Part shown: piece by piece, positions 43,000 to 55,200 of the stretch
How positions within the stretch are numbered: the first letter of the stretch is position 1
Layout of the letters: each line of letters opens with the position of its first letter
Origin: Cunninghamia lanceolata
Lineage: Eukaryota > Streptophyta > Pinopsida > Cupressales > Cupressaceae
Direction of reading: 5' to 3'
Length of the DNA: 64,000 nucleotides
Assembly (NCBI GenBank): GCA_027924645.1
Contig: BSBN01000445.1
Span: 5,191,001 to 5,255,000 of the forward strand
Notes under the pieces: model-generated
Seen by the model: only the letters and a program-made list of their open reading frames with translations
What the model was told of the DNA's origin: nothing
Database searches by the model: none
Program-made: the position numbers and the translations under genes

Positions 43000-44218
43000 C
43001 ACTGGTGAATGCTCAGTAGGGCTAAATGCTACCGAAAGGAGGTATTTCAGACTTCAAGCCATCCCATATGTCATTTTGAATGATACCTTGTTTAGAAAAG
43101 ACTATAATGATGTACTTTTAAGGTGCATAGAATTAGATTAGATTGAAAGGGTCTTGCATGAATTCCATGATGGACTAGTTGGTGGCCATTTTGTACCCAG
43201 AATAATAGCCTTGAAGATCATGAAGGTTGGGTATTATTGGCCTTGTATTTTTAAATATGTGCATGCATAGGTGAGAAAATGTGTAAAATGTGTTGTATTT
43301 GTAGGAAAGCAAAATTTAGTAGCCTTACCTTTACAACCTACATCAATGGACCAACCTTTTACCAAGTGGGGCCTTGATTTTATTGGAGTCATTAACCCAC
43401 CATCTAGTTCTGGCAATAAATGGGTGTTAATAGCTACAAACTACATCACCAAATGGACATAAGCAGTAGCCTTGAAAGAGGCAAATGAGGGTGTTGTCTT
43501 AAATTTCTATGAGGACTTAATAGCAAGGTTTGGTGTACCAAATTCTATTATTTCAAACATTGTGTTATCTTTTGTTGGAATGAAACTAACTAACTGGGCC
43601 ATTAACCATGATGTATATTTGAGTACCTCATCTAACTACTACCCTCAGGGCAACGGACAAGCTAAGTCCACGAACAAGAACCTAATCAAGATTATCAAGA
43701 GGACCATTGAGAATAATCAGAGGGCCTAGCATTCAAAGCTGAAATCAGCCTTATGGGATGATAGGGTGAGTCCTAAGAGATCAACAGGTCAGTCTCTGTT
43801 TATTCTTGTGTATGGGAGGGAATCCAAGCTCCCCATTTTAGCTAAGCTACCAGCCTTAAGCCTCATGAAAGAGCTTGAGATTATGGAGGAAGGTCCTATG
43901 GAAGTATAGTTGGCTGAGTTGTTAGAGTTAGAAGAAACAAGAAAACAAGCAACACAGTAGTTGGAGATGCATCAGATGTAGATGAAAAGGACATTTGATA
44001 AAGGGGCAGCACCTAGGAAATTCAAGGAGGGAGACATTGTCCTCAAATGGGATGAATTGAAGAGCAAACCTATTAAGAATAATAAATTTGATGCCATGTG
44101 GGGTGGCCCATTCATGATTATTGAATGAAAACAACATAATGCTTTTCAGCTAGCCAATATGGAGGGTGAGGTGTTGCCTATCCCAGTTAATGGGATTCAC
44201 CTCAAATATTGTTTTTGA
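43000..44218 (+). pseudogene. Integrase of element G
   Basis: The zinc-binding part shows LHEFHDGLVGGHF and VRKCVKC. The core has QPFTKWGLDFIGVINPPSSS (first Asp), ATNYITKWT, RFGVPNSIISNIVLSF (where the expected TDNG is changed to SNIV, losing the second Asp) and YYPQGNGQAKSTNKNLI (Glu replaced by Lys). VYGRESKLPI and GGPFMIIE with LPIPVNGIHLKYCF complete the C-terminus, ending at TGA 44216-44218. Several stops are present. Two of three catalytic residues are lost. Confidence 0.85.
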
Positions 44219-46298
44219 GGAGCAGGAGTTCTCAAATGTATCATAGTAGAGTAGATGTTTGAGTTAATAAGTGTTGATTGCACATTTGTTTCAATTCTAT
44301 TTTGTTTTGCAAGAAGTGTTGTTGCACAATTTGTTTGCCCTATTTAGGGTCAACCTTGTTTAGTTTCAGTTATTTTGCTGCTATTCAATGTTTCTAGCAG
44401 TTGAGTTTTAGGAAGTTTTCTAAGTTGTAAAGGCCCAAGAAAGGACTCTATTACCCAATGGATATACTAAGCAACTGGTCCTAAGAGTTTTATTAGGAAA
44501 AACTAGCATAGAGGTTGCTAAACATGTTACCTAATTGTGCACTTTAGCCCAATAAGGTTAGGCTGGGACAACACTAATGTTTTCTACCTTGAAGAGGGAT
44601 ATAGGTTCAACAGGTTCAAAAGAAAGGATGAAGGCTCACAGCTAGCTTTAGAAGGCCATTCTAGTTATCACCGTTACCAGAATCATGTAGCAACTCAGTA
44701 AGAGTTGCTATAGGAGCCAGATAAAGGTAGGAAGGGAACCCCACCAAAGTAGGAGGCATCCCAAAGTTGACAGGAGGAGATGATGTTTCATTTTGATCAA
44801 ATCTATTCATTACAATTTGTTCAAGTATTAAATGAGAAAGGTACACAAAAGATCACTAAATTTACTAATGATTATAAACAACTGTACCATGCAATAGATT
44901 TAAGATTTTTCCTTATTCAATTGAATGATTTATAAAAGAAAGAGCAATATACAAATCATTGCATGAAATAACTACTTATATTCATAAAGAGAATCTGTTC
45001 ATAGTTCCCACACAAGCCGTGGGAATTGACTGTACATGATGAGATGAAAGAAAACATATACATCTAAGGTAAAAAAGTAAGCATATAAGAGAGAAAAGGG
45101 GATCTATCATTGTCTGAACGACAAACCCCCACTGGTGGCTATACCATCTTCAGATCCTCCATTGATGTCTTCATAGGTACCTACAAGAGAGAAAGAGAAA
45201 TATGTCAGAGCTCAGGATTCTTTTCACTCCTATATGTGATAGTATCAAATGTACATGCTATCTTTCACAAGCATCTAAGTAGGAAAATGAAAGAGATAAA
45301 TGGTTCTCAGATGTAGATATACGATCACAAGAAGGTGCAAAAAGTGAAGATCGTATAGTCAAAAGGGAGGCTACTGGCCTCAATTGTTTTCCTAATTTGT
45401 GTTTTGAGTGTGCAGGTACAGGTACTTGAAGATATCTCTTCAATGATATAGATTGAAGCTTTTGTAATAGTCATGAAAGGAGGATTCACAATGAATATTC
45501 ATTCAAGGACAACCAAAGAACAGTTCACAGTGATAATACAAATAGGAGATCATGATTGTTTGCAAAAGATAATAAGCCCTATGCATAGGTAAATGACCAA
45601 GTCACAAAGTAACAATCAAGGAATAATGTGAGGAACAACATATTTATAGGATGAACAAACAACAACAGCAAACACAGTGAATATTTTCAATACCAGACCA
45701 AGCTATCTAAAGAAAGAAGAGTTATCAAGGCTAATTATGTTTCCAAGCAAGGAGAGACAATGTAGACATAGGGATTTGATAGTCTTTCCACAAGAAGAAC
45801 ATCAAGAGCAGTTGACAGTCACAGAGGTCTACTCACTTAGCCATTAGAGATAGTAAAAATAAATGGAACCTAGACAAGTTGCAATGACCTTGTGAGCCAA
45901 TATGAAGAATAGCCATGTAGGCCACTGAGAAACAACATGAAGGAAGACTGTTAAACTTTAGGTCAACATAGTAGAATGTGATAGTGATGTGGTCATGAAG
46001 GTAAGAATGTGACAGTGGTGTAGTCATGTAAGAAAAAAAATAGTCTTTGACCTTTTGAAGGAGCAGTCCATAAAGAGGAAGAAGATTAGCTTGAAATAGT
46101 TGTATGACTATTGAAAGGGTGTCTTAGATAGTCTATAAGCAAAGATCCAAATAAAGGCAGATAGGAGTGGTCTAAGAATGACATCTCTATCCAATATTGT
46201 GCAAAAAAGTCAAGAAACCTAGAAAGGACTATATGTATGCCATGTAGAGGTGATTATGTCATGCTTGCATTCCCCATGCGGTCACGACACACAACACA
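44219..46298. other. Non-coding flank after element G
   Basis: Up to about 44700 this may be the 3' untranslated part of element G, with G/T-rich plus-strand phrases. No LTR or polypurine boundary could be fixed. From 44700 to 46298 the sequence is A/G-rich on the plus strand with short ORFs lacking motifs. Confidence 0.4.
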
Positions 46299-46481
46299 CG
46301 TGTCATGTCCACATTTGCCATGTGGTCATGACACGAATTACGAAAAACTTTTCTACCTATCCCTAGAAACCCCCTCGCATGTGTCTGCGTGCTCGGTGGC
46401 AATACACATAAGGTGTAAACATGTCAACATAGTCGCGAGAATGATAGCCGTCTAGGGGATATGTGACACATAGTGTGTCAC
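46299..46481. repeat. Pair of strong palindromes
   Basis: 46299-46335: CGTGTCATG pairs with CATGACACG and, inside a T-T mismatch, CCACAT pairs with ATGTGG around a 5-base loop. 46463-46481: GTGACACA pairs with TGTGTCAC around TAG. Phrases of the first (GGTCACGACAC, GGTCATGACAC) also recur as a direct repeat about 45 bases apart. The stretch is GC-richer than its surroundings. Confidence 0.75.
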
Positions 46482-48049
46482 TTCTAGGGTTAGACTGATT
46501 TTAATCTAAACTCTAAGTTTCCTAGGTGAAGATGATTCTACCAGCATCGAAACCTATCTCAACTCCGGATAAAAATAAAATTGAGAAAGGATTAAGTAAA
46601 TGATGGAATTGATGGTCGCATGATTCAAGTGGGATGGTGGATGAAAAGCTAGTAAAATAATGCAAAATTAAAACCCGAGAAATCTAGGAAAAATTCGACA
46701 GCATAACGCGTCTTCATTAAATGTAAAATAATTTTTTAAAAAAATAATTCACCAAAAGGGAAATTAAATAAAATTTAAAAAAATTTAAATTAAAATTCAA
46801 GAACAAAATTCAATGATATAAAGTAAAATAATAAAATTAAATTAAATGACAAGACGTCAGATAAATCTAACAAAAAGAAACCGAGTCCGTTATTAAATAT
46901 AATTTTGGCATTATATTTAATAATCTTACTAAAAAATTTAATAGATGGGGGTGGAGAATTTAAATAACTCTCCCGGTAAAATAATGATAAAATAGATCAA
47001 TAATTAAAACGGTAAAAATCCCGCTAGGGGCAAAATAAAATAAAATGAAAAAGGAATCTCAACTAGGACGAATTTAAAAGGCAAGGGTAATAATTCTCTC
47101 CCCAATAAGATAAATTAATTCAATAAAATTATCTCCCAACAATAACCCATTAAAAAAATTAGAAATCCATTTACAAGGGATCCAAAAGATAAAATAAAGA
47201 CAAGGGGAAAAAAAGGGAGCTTTTTAAATAAATAATAAAACATAACCTCACAAATAAAATATCCTCTCAAAAAAAAATTAAGAAAAGCCCTATTCAAATT
47301 AAAATTGTTTTTCTATTTATCATGTTGACCTAATTTCATTTTAGAAATTGCTTTCAAAGAGAAAAGCCCTAATTCCATGTTTGTTGTCTATTTTCAAAGT
47401 TACCCTACTCCATCTTATTTTCTCTTCTTTCTTTGTGTGTAGGGAGGGTTTGGAAAGGATCCATGGAGGCCAATACAGCTCCCTCATGAAGGTTTACGTG
47501 CAAGGCTACTAAGAGTTTTTATTGTGTGTTCTAAGATAAAATGCATAGCTTTCCCCTATTAATATTTTTTTTTCTTTTGGCGGGGGATTTGGAGAAGGGT
47601 TATAGGTTGAGCAGCGACCAAGGGCAAAGGTCCGATGGAGGGGCGGAGGTTGTAGTCAAAAGGGAGAATGGCCGGAGAAGTTTGCAGGTTTAAAAAGGTT
47701 GTAGGGTCGGAGGAGGTTCCACGGCCGTGTGGAGGTGAGTGAAGGGGAGCGTAGTGGTAGCTGGCTGCGTAGGGGAGCAAAGGAGGATGACAGGCATGGG
47801 GAGGCCGCGAAGGCGTGGGTGGCATGGTGCGGCGGTCATGGGGGTCTTAACACTTGCAAATGGGTGTTATGTTGGCTGCAGACTGTGGGGCAACAGTGGC
47901 GGTGGTGCTGTGGTGGGCGACGCCCACCACAGCCCCATCCAAAGTATGTCTCCTTTTTTTTGTTTAAATCTAAACTCAACTCCGCCACAAGTGACAGTCC
48001 GCCCATGGTTTCATTTTCCTAGCAGTGTTCTGTATATAAAACTTAGGTT
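46482..48049. other. AT-rich stretch followed by a G-rich block
   Basis: 46500-47300 is made of TAAAAT and AAATTAAA phrases with no coding content. 47580-47940 is markedly G-rich on the plus strand (GGAGGGGCGGAGG-type phrases, many GGAGG), giving Pro/His-rich minus-strand and Gly-rich plus-strand ORFs that look compositional. It resembles LTR or leader sequence of an unidentified element. Confidence 0.4.
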
Positions 48050-48071
48050 TAAAATATATATTTTAATATAA

Positions 48072-48104
<33 letters not shown>

Positions 48105-48241
48105 CATATATGTATATATATATATGTGTGTGTGTGTGTATATATATATACATATATGTGTATGTATATAAATACTCCGCTCTTTTCAACAGTTGCTAAA
48201 TTATAAAACTATAAAATAACATTTTTCTACTAATTTATATT

Positions 48242-48293
<52 letters not shown>

Positions 48294-48486
48294 TTTACAT
48301 ACATATATATATATTTATATATATATCTATATAAATGAATATATAATATATATATATATACATCAAAACCTTACTTCTACATATTTTCTTTTTTTTTGCA
48401 AATACACAACAAAATAATAAATAAATAAAAAACATAGAACAATAAGTTAAACCTTAATTTTTATATTTACACACATATATATATAC

Positions 48487-48555
<69 letters not shown>
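48050..48555. repeat. TA/TG microsatellite cluster
   Basis: Long (TA)n tracts at about 48245-48288 and 48490-48553, with (TG)n and mixed TATG tracts at 48085-48160 and shorter TA runs between. This is simple-sequence DNA prone to slippage and cruciform formation. Confidence 0.95.
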
Positions 48556-48556
<1 letters not shown>

Positions 48557-49931
48557 TCTTGCACTAATTTTCACCCAACAACGGTAAAGATAGAACGATT
48601 ATTAACTTTCAGACTTATCCCTATATTTCCTTGAATACTAATATTTATTTTCTGCATAGTAAATGGATAGCCTGATATTAAACCCTTTTTTTTTTTAAAC
48701 ATTCCATAATAGAAATATATGTATTTGTTTGAAGCAATTAAAATATACAGAAATACATTTTTTTTTTGAACCGCACTAAGGTAGAAGATACATTTTAATC
48801 TAGTTTTATTTTCTTCCAACAACAACTAATACAAAAGGGCTCTCATCACAACAAATAGATAATAAATCCCAATTTTCTCTTTCTTATTTACAATACAATC
48901 CATTTAGCAGCACGCGCGTGCACACACACACACACACATACAAGGGAAAACTCATGGCAGCAATAGAAATAATTTCACATGCATTTCACAAACTATAACT
49001 CCCACTTAGAGACTAAACAACCTTTTAATAAAATAACAAGTATATTTCTCTTACAATGTTTAATACAGCCATCCCCATGGCAAATTATTTGACAAACTTT
49101 TACAAAAATACATTGCAATAAGGCCATAATGGCCACGGCTTCAACAGCTAATAAAATACTACAAAAGCCACATAAAAAGGGGCTCTCATCCACTTCACTT
49201 CTTCACTCAAAACTTGCAAATAAACACAACCAAGAGAAGAACATTCCAGCCACTACGAGATGCTCTCCTCCCTACCATAGACCCGCAAGTGGGTCACCCC
49301 CGAGATAGGGAGGTAGGGATTCACACAAGTGCAACACTCCACAACAAAATCAAACACAACAACACAAAAATAGCCCCAAGGTTTAACACAAAACTCAACT
49401 CATGAATATGAGTTTGATGAGGGTAGGGAATGGACCCCTCTACTTCAAAGGCCACCCAAAAGATAAAATACCAACTCATGGCCTCAAACCAAAAATCTCC
49501 AAAATCACCACTCTCCACAAAATCACAAAATAATCTCCATGGCACTCTTGCCATTCAAAAAATCTCCTCAACAAGTAAAAGCCCTCAAGGCATAAATTCA
49601 CAATGTGGGAGTGACCTTAAGGAGGTTCCTTTCCCCTACTCAAAGAAGTTGAGCATTACCTCCAATGGAGGTGCTCTCACCATACTCCCATCCCACACAA
49701 AAATAAAGCAAACTACAACACAACACAATAAATAAGCAAGGGTGTGAAAACATGGTTAAAGAGGCTTACCTTCAAAGCCCTATAATGGAAGTACGTTTTA
49801 TGAAGAGCTCCAAGCTTTTCCAAACCTTCCAATCTTTCAAGAATTCCTCCAACTTTTCCAAACTCCTCCAAAATAGCAAGAAAAATTAAAATTGCAAGAA
49901 CCCCACACTCCTCAACAAGAGGAGATAATAT
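48556..49931. other. Non-coding stretch with short repeats
   Basis: It contains a GCACGCGCGTGC palindrome followed by a (CA)n run at about 48910-48940. A hairpin at 49270-49318 has CCCTACC with GGTAGGG outside and GACCC with GGGTC inside. A 7-bp perfect palindrome pair lies at 49658-49672 (ACCTCCA, TGGAGGT). From about 49200 on, the sequence has the same short-inverted-repeat character as the array that follows. No coding domain is seen. Confidence 0.5.
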
Positions 49932-50335
49932 AGGCCATTAATTTGGCCTTGAGGAATGAGAAGGTGACACTTGTCACCTTCTTCCTCCTCCAATGCCACT
50001 TGCAAGGGAGAGGAAGTGTGAGGGTGACAAATGTCACCCTCCAATTCCTTCTCAATCCTCACCTTATCCACATATGCTCTCACACATGTGTGAGAGGACA
50101 AGTGGTGAGGTGGCATTCCCACTCAAACCTCCAAGAGGATAAGGGATGCCATATGGCATCCTCTTATTCTCTAAGAGAGCCATCTCCCTCCAAGATGCTC
50201 TCACATGTGTGTGAGAGTCTTGGAGGAAGCTCCTACACACTTAGGAGTCTTGGAGACCTCCCAAGTCTTCCTTGGGAAAGGATTCCCAAACTTTGGGAAG
50301 GGAGATGAGTCTTTCCCAAAGCATGACTCATCTCC
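49932..50335. repeat. Array of about ten tiled, unrelated palindromes
   Basis: Consecutive perfect or near-perfect inverted repeats fill 400 bp. 49932-49949 AGGCCA/TGGCCT; 49959-49982 AGAAGGTGACA with TGTCACCTTCT; 50020-50041 GAGGGTGACA with TGTCACCCTC; 50077-50096 CTCTCACACA with TGTGTGAGAG; 50144-50161 GGATGCC with GGCATCC; 50187-50226 CCTCCAAGA with TCTTGGAGG enclosing CTCTCACA with TGTGAGAG; 50230-50247 CTCCTA/TAGGAG; 50260-50276 CCCAAG/CTTGGG; 50283-50299 TTCCCAAA/TTTGGGAA; 50301-50335 GGAGATGAGTC with GACTCATCTCC. The arms of different units are mostly unrelated, so this is not one repeated hairpin. Function is unknown. Confidence 0.9.
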
Positions 50336-51194
50336 TACCTTTCCTAATTTCAAATTTCGTCACTTTGACTAAACCATAGTTAAGAGTGACCAAAAGTGAG
50401 TTAATACAAGGGTTAGATAGTCCAAGTTGACCCTAGACCCATGGGTAACCACCTAGGGTAACTTTTGGGACACTAAGGTTCACAAAAGGGTCATAAATCC
50501 ACTTTAAATGGCCTCAAAAATAAAATAAATACCAAGTGGTGTAAGTCAAATAAAATTTATACAACACTTATTATTGATTAATTTAAACAAAGGGTACTAG
50601 GCCAAAAGATTAAAAATTAAATCAAGTACTTAAATCACATTCAATTTCAAACATGATCCTTATCCCTCTTGGGAATGGATTGGTTTCACAGGGGATAACA
50701 TTGGTGTGAATTCTTACCTCCAATTTCTCATGGCTAGGGAATGTAAAACCTGCACATCTCGATCAAGTGTCAATCATATCATGAATAATCATAGCCGAAG
50801 CAACTGGAATTAAATTCACGCAATCGAATACAACAATAATCATCAATACATAATTCCAAATTAAACTACATTTTTCAATCACATGTCAAATAGTCCACAT
50901 CACATAAATAACTAGAATCTCATCACAAAACATCATCTAATATGTCTCATATGTCGAATCACAAAATATCATCAAATCTGATCAAATTGAATCACATATG
51001 TCAAATCAATGTCCTATCATAATCAGGAGATAAAATCAAGTCTGCATAATGAAACCATAGTCACTAAAAGTCTAATAATGTCATCAACTGAAATGCATAA
51101 CGATCAAAATAAGGAAGGAAAAATAATCAGCCTCACAGATTATCACCATCCTATTGGAGATGACAATCATATAAAGATGTTGCCACTATTGGAA
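50336..51194. other. Non-coding flank of the palindrome array
   Basis: This is AT-rich sequence with CAAATCA/ATCATA words near 50840-51030. No domain or clear repeat boundary is visible. The 50350-50760 part may belong to the same LTR-like unit as the palindromes. Confidence 0.4.
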
Positions 51195-52270
51195 ACAAGG
51201 TAGACAACTGAGAGGGGGGGTGAATCAGTTATCTCAAATATATTAACTTTCTTTTCTTCTTTAACAATTAGTGCAGCATCAAAACATATAAGCATACATA
51301 ACCATGAGAGAAGAAATAAAATTAACACACATAACACAAGGATTTTTACGTGGAAAACCCTGTTAAGGGAAAAACCATGGGGTGACTAACCCAAGATTGT
51401 ATTCTCTATTAAAAGAATAAGAAATACAAAAATGGCACTTGCCAATTAGGGCTCACTGCCCAAGCACACTGCTCACAAGAGGCACACTGCCTACAAGAGA
51501 CTCACTGTCTACAAAGTTTATAGAAGGTAACCAGGTATTTGAACTGATGAGAGGCATCCACAAATGCTGAAGTTCAATTCTGGTTTAGGTTCAATATACT
51601 AATCTAATGCACTTGATTCTTCCTCTGCTCTAGTGTTGCTGCTCTGTTACATACCGGACTTGTGTTTCTGCTTCCTTTCTTCGCACCTTATTTCATCACA
51701 TCTACACACACTCACACCTTCATGCCGAAATCCATCTGGTATAAATATCCGCACCAAGGATTTCAACAACTTTCTAGTCGGCAACCAGAATACTCAAGAT
51801 ATTAACAAAATACTGATCTGTCGGCTAAATCCATGCTTGATATGTGATGCGTATCAAAATCATAGATATTGAAGTCATCAATCATGTTGGCCAATATTGT
51901 ATGATCTCTTAAATAGCTTGATCAACATCAATTACTCATCTGGATTGAAGTCTAATACTCTTCCAATCAGTTCTTCCTTAGTCTGCTCTGCCTGTCAGGA
52001 ACCCAACACTTAGATGCTCATATCTTTTCCATGTTTCATCACTAGAGGCTCAATCTCTAGAATATAGTATTCATGATACTCTTCTTGACTTGTCCAAGTC
52101 CACAACTTGCTGAGTTACACCATCTAAGAGATCTAGACCTGAATGTCAGATCTTGTTGCATGCTCTGTTATTATTCACCAGACCAAAACACTCTTCAATT
52201 TGACTTCCGGTATAGGCATACTATGTCATGTGGATGTATGGGATAGACTTTTTTTCCATCAATGACAACA
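51195..52270 (-). mobile_element. LTR-like fragment (plant LTR element), minus strand
   Basis: The plus strand reads ACAACTGAGAGGGGGGGTGA at 51206 and TTTTTACGTGGAAAACCCTG near 51350, and reaches CCATCAATGACAACA near 52256. On the minus strand this is an LTR-type sequence whose end carries TCACCCCCCCTCTCAG, a phrase usual just before the tRNA-Met primer site of many plant LTR elements. Only a poor match to that primer site follows. I take it as a solo or truncated LTR; exact ends are uncertain and no target duplication was found. Confidence 0.4.
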
Positions 52271-55200
52271 CTCATGAATCCACACAGTGTCTCTTGCCAA
52301 CAGTCACTACTCTTATTGTAGTCATAAAAGAGGAACAACACTTTGATAGTTGAAAAGACTGCCCATAGCAACTATTGTAGTGATAAAGATAGTCATCCTA
52401 TAAGCTAAAAGATACAATGAGAAGCATTATACTGAAGAGGAACAGTTCATGAAAGAAGCAATGTATGAATTTTAGAGGGTTTCACCATGGTTTGAGGGAC
52501 TATCTAGGAGCCTAGAAGTTTATCAAAATCTCACAAGGCTTGTATGACTTTTCATACTTTATTTACATGCTAAAAATGGTGTATGTGTTGTAAGGGTATT
52601 CAAGGATAGATATATGGAAATAAAACCCTATCCCATAGTGAAGATGCTTCCAAGACCTCCAAGCCCTATTGAATAGCTCAAAGACACACAATCTGTTAGA
52701 GAGATGGTTCTGTAGGGAGAAGGAACAATGAAGATAAATAGTCACATCTCTAACATAGTCTTATGCATCATGGAAAGATCAAAAGAGCTGAAAAAAATAG
52801 TGGGGAGGAGTAGTTTTCATGACTATCACAGTCATACATGGCATTGTGAAAACACCTTTTCACCATCAGGAGTAGGAAGAGGCCACATGACCGAGTGGGT
52901 AGAAGCATCAGTGGAACAACACTGTTAAGCAAATGGCAAAGCAAAACCATAAAGTCACCAAAGAAGGAAGCACTTGCATGAGGGGCTATACTAGAGACAA
53001 AAAATGTTGATTTGAAAAGAGCACTATGAATATAGAGGCACTATATAGTGAAACAATGCATAAAATAGTCAATCAAAAGGCACAATGGAAGATATTGAGA
53101 GCAAGGCTAATAGGACTAACAGTCATGAAGAAAACAATATTGATGACTATGAAGGAATAGTCAGAGACTATGAAGGAACAGTAAAGGTGAGAGAAACAAA
53201 GGGAGCAATAATGATAGTAAGAAGGCATCTTTGATGAAGGAGCAACCAACAGAGCTTTGTAGATGACTCCATGTGATGATATAGGGTCTATGAGCAGTCT
53301 TATGAAGTTTGTAACTATATACATGTAGAGAATTTGAAGAAGCCTCTACATCTCCAAGAAGGATTGTTCATAGTATTATATGATCACTCAATGAAGGATG
53401 TATGAAGACTATTAAAGCTCTTTTCATACAATGAGAAGATAGTGACCTGCTCACTATTTGGTGTAGTTTAGAATCCATAAATGAAAAGACAAATGGCTAT
53501 GGATAAAATCAGGGGGTTACCTATGATACAGTTCTCAAGTGACATCATCATGAACAAAGTACCCACATTTTCCAAATAAACCCTACCAGGGTTTTATCTA
53601 AAGAAAACAAGTTTTCTCCATTGTCAACAGCAAGAAAACTATAGAAGGATCTTCATAGTAAAAGCATGAGGAATAGAAGTATAGTGGAAACTACAGAAAA
53701 GAAAAGTTTTCACATTATCAAATAGATCATAAAGGTGATAGCTTCTCCTTATGTTGTGAAGAATAAAGCAAAGAAAGTTATAGCATATAGATCTATGGAA
53801 GCCTTCAATAGAAGCTAAAAGATACAGTCTTTCAAGAGGCCCAAAAGACCTTCAATAGTAGTTTTAAAAGAGCCACAACAAAAAACATATAGCCATTCCT
53901 CAAAGTTTTCCATATTTTTCTTACAAGGACAAAAGAATATATAAAGAACAGTGAGTTATGGCCATGCTTAACAGCTACCTACAACAGTGTTCCATCATCA
54001 TGCACAGAAAGTGAAACCCTAGAGGGCTTTTTGAGTGAAAGAAAGCAAGAGGTCTACATATTACTGTTCATAATCAGACTAGAGCAAAGAAATGAAGTAA
54101 GGTTTTCACTTTCATGTATAGAGAAGAGTTATGAATTGACAGAGATAAAGAATGAGCCCATATGGTAGTTCACTAGGGAGAATAATTTTTTCCCTTGATT
54201 GCATGCACAGTAACTGCTAGGAGATAAAGAATGTCCTCATAGTGGTACCAGAAAAATCAATGAAACAGTAATGACAAGCACTAAAAAACCAAGAAAGGTC
54301 CAGAGAATGAAGGTCTTTCACTGTTTTATCCAAATAAAGGAGCCACAACAGAGCTTAAAAAGTAGTAACAGGTATAAGACAAGAGATTACTTACCAGCTC
54401 AACAAAACAGTGAAGGAAGAAGACCATCTGAAGTAGTCTATGGAACCCTTTCAATAGGAGCTTTTCAAACTGTTGGCAGTGCTCAAAGGAAGAGAGACAA
54501 AGTGGAATGAAAAGCAAATGAGCTAGTTTTTAGGGTTTACATGTTCTTCCTTCATGATGCCCTAACTTTTGTCTAATCCCAATGAAAGAAGGGATTTTTC
54601 TAAAGTCTTTTGACCTTTTTAAAAGGAAAATCATTCAAAATCAAAGCAAACTAATATTCTTACTCGTGGTCAACACCTAAGTGTTGAGAAATAGAGATGC
54701 ATTATGAGGCCGTGGGGATAAGGAGATATAAGGTGATGATGAGGACATTGACTATTTTTAGGGTCTCTTTTTAAACCTTAAACAAATCAGAAGGAAACAT
54801 TATTAAGGTTTAGAAAATTCAGAGAGTTATTATGACCTTTTTAGGTCTCTTCATATGACCCACATTAATTTTTACATCATGAAACCTTGTGTTTGGAGAT
54901 TTTTCATAAACCAAAGGTAAAAAAGCATTGTTATAAACCTTGTGAGTTTTTTGTAAGGGTAGGAGATCTAAGTCAAGTTATCATGTAAACCCCCTTTTTT
55001 CTCCTTTGCATGGTTAGTAGCCAGATATTGTATTTTAACACTTATTAAAGGTAATATTCTACAAATTACCTTAATATTTGTTACATAAAACCAAAAGAGA
55101 TAAATACATAACACCTATTAAGGTAAATCATAAACATTGATTGCCTTTAATACTTGTTAAGATAGCTATAGTTGCCTTCCAAACATGCAAAAGAGAGAAG

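Larger units (their letters stand above)
23861..44218 (+). mobile_element. Gypsy element G, split by a nested Tat element
   Basis: This is one Pol region in two pieces, 23861-26213 and 42708-44218. The order is a post-protease linker, an RNase H-like domain, RT, gypsy RNase H (interrupted), integrase and GPY module. Removing 26214-42707 and one copy of CTAAC rejoins the RNase H frame without a shift, from FRHMISN into NKI and then LMVAHPSVKEF. That proves the pieces belong together and dates the nested insertion as younger. No gag, LTR or primer-binding site was identified. Stops and frameshifts are frequent. Confidence 0.8.

Noticed and set aside
47559..48071. Overlapping ORFs on both strands in a G-rich block
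   Set aside because: Composition (GGAGG repeats) explains the Pro/His- and Gly/Trp-rich peptides. No domain or codon-position pattern was seen.
20000..54500. Impression that 20.2-22.3 kb and 52.3-54.5 kb are inverted copies of one repeat
   Set aside because: Both share short phrases such as ATAGTCA, but I could not find any long aligned segment by eye. A dot-plot would decide.
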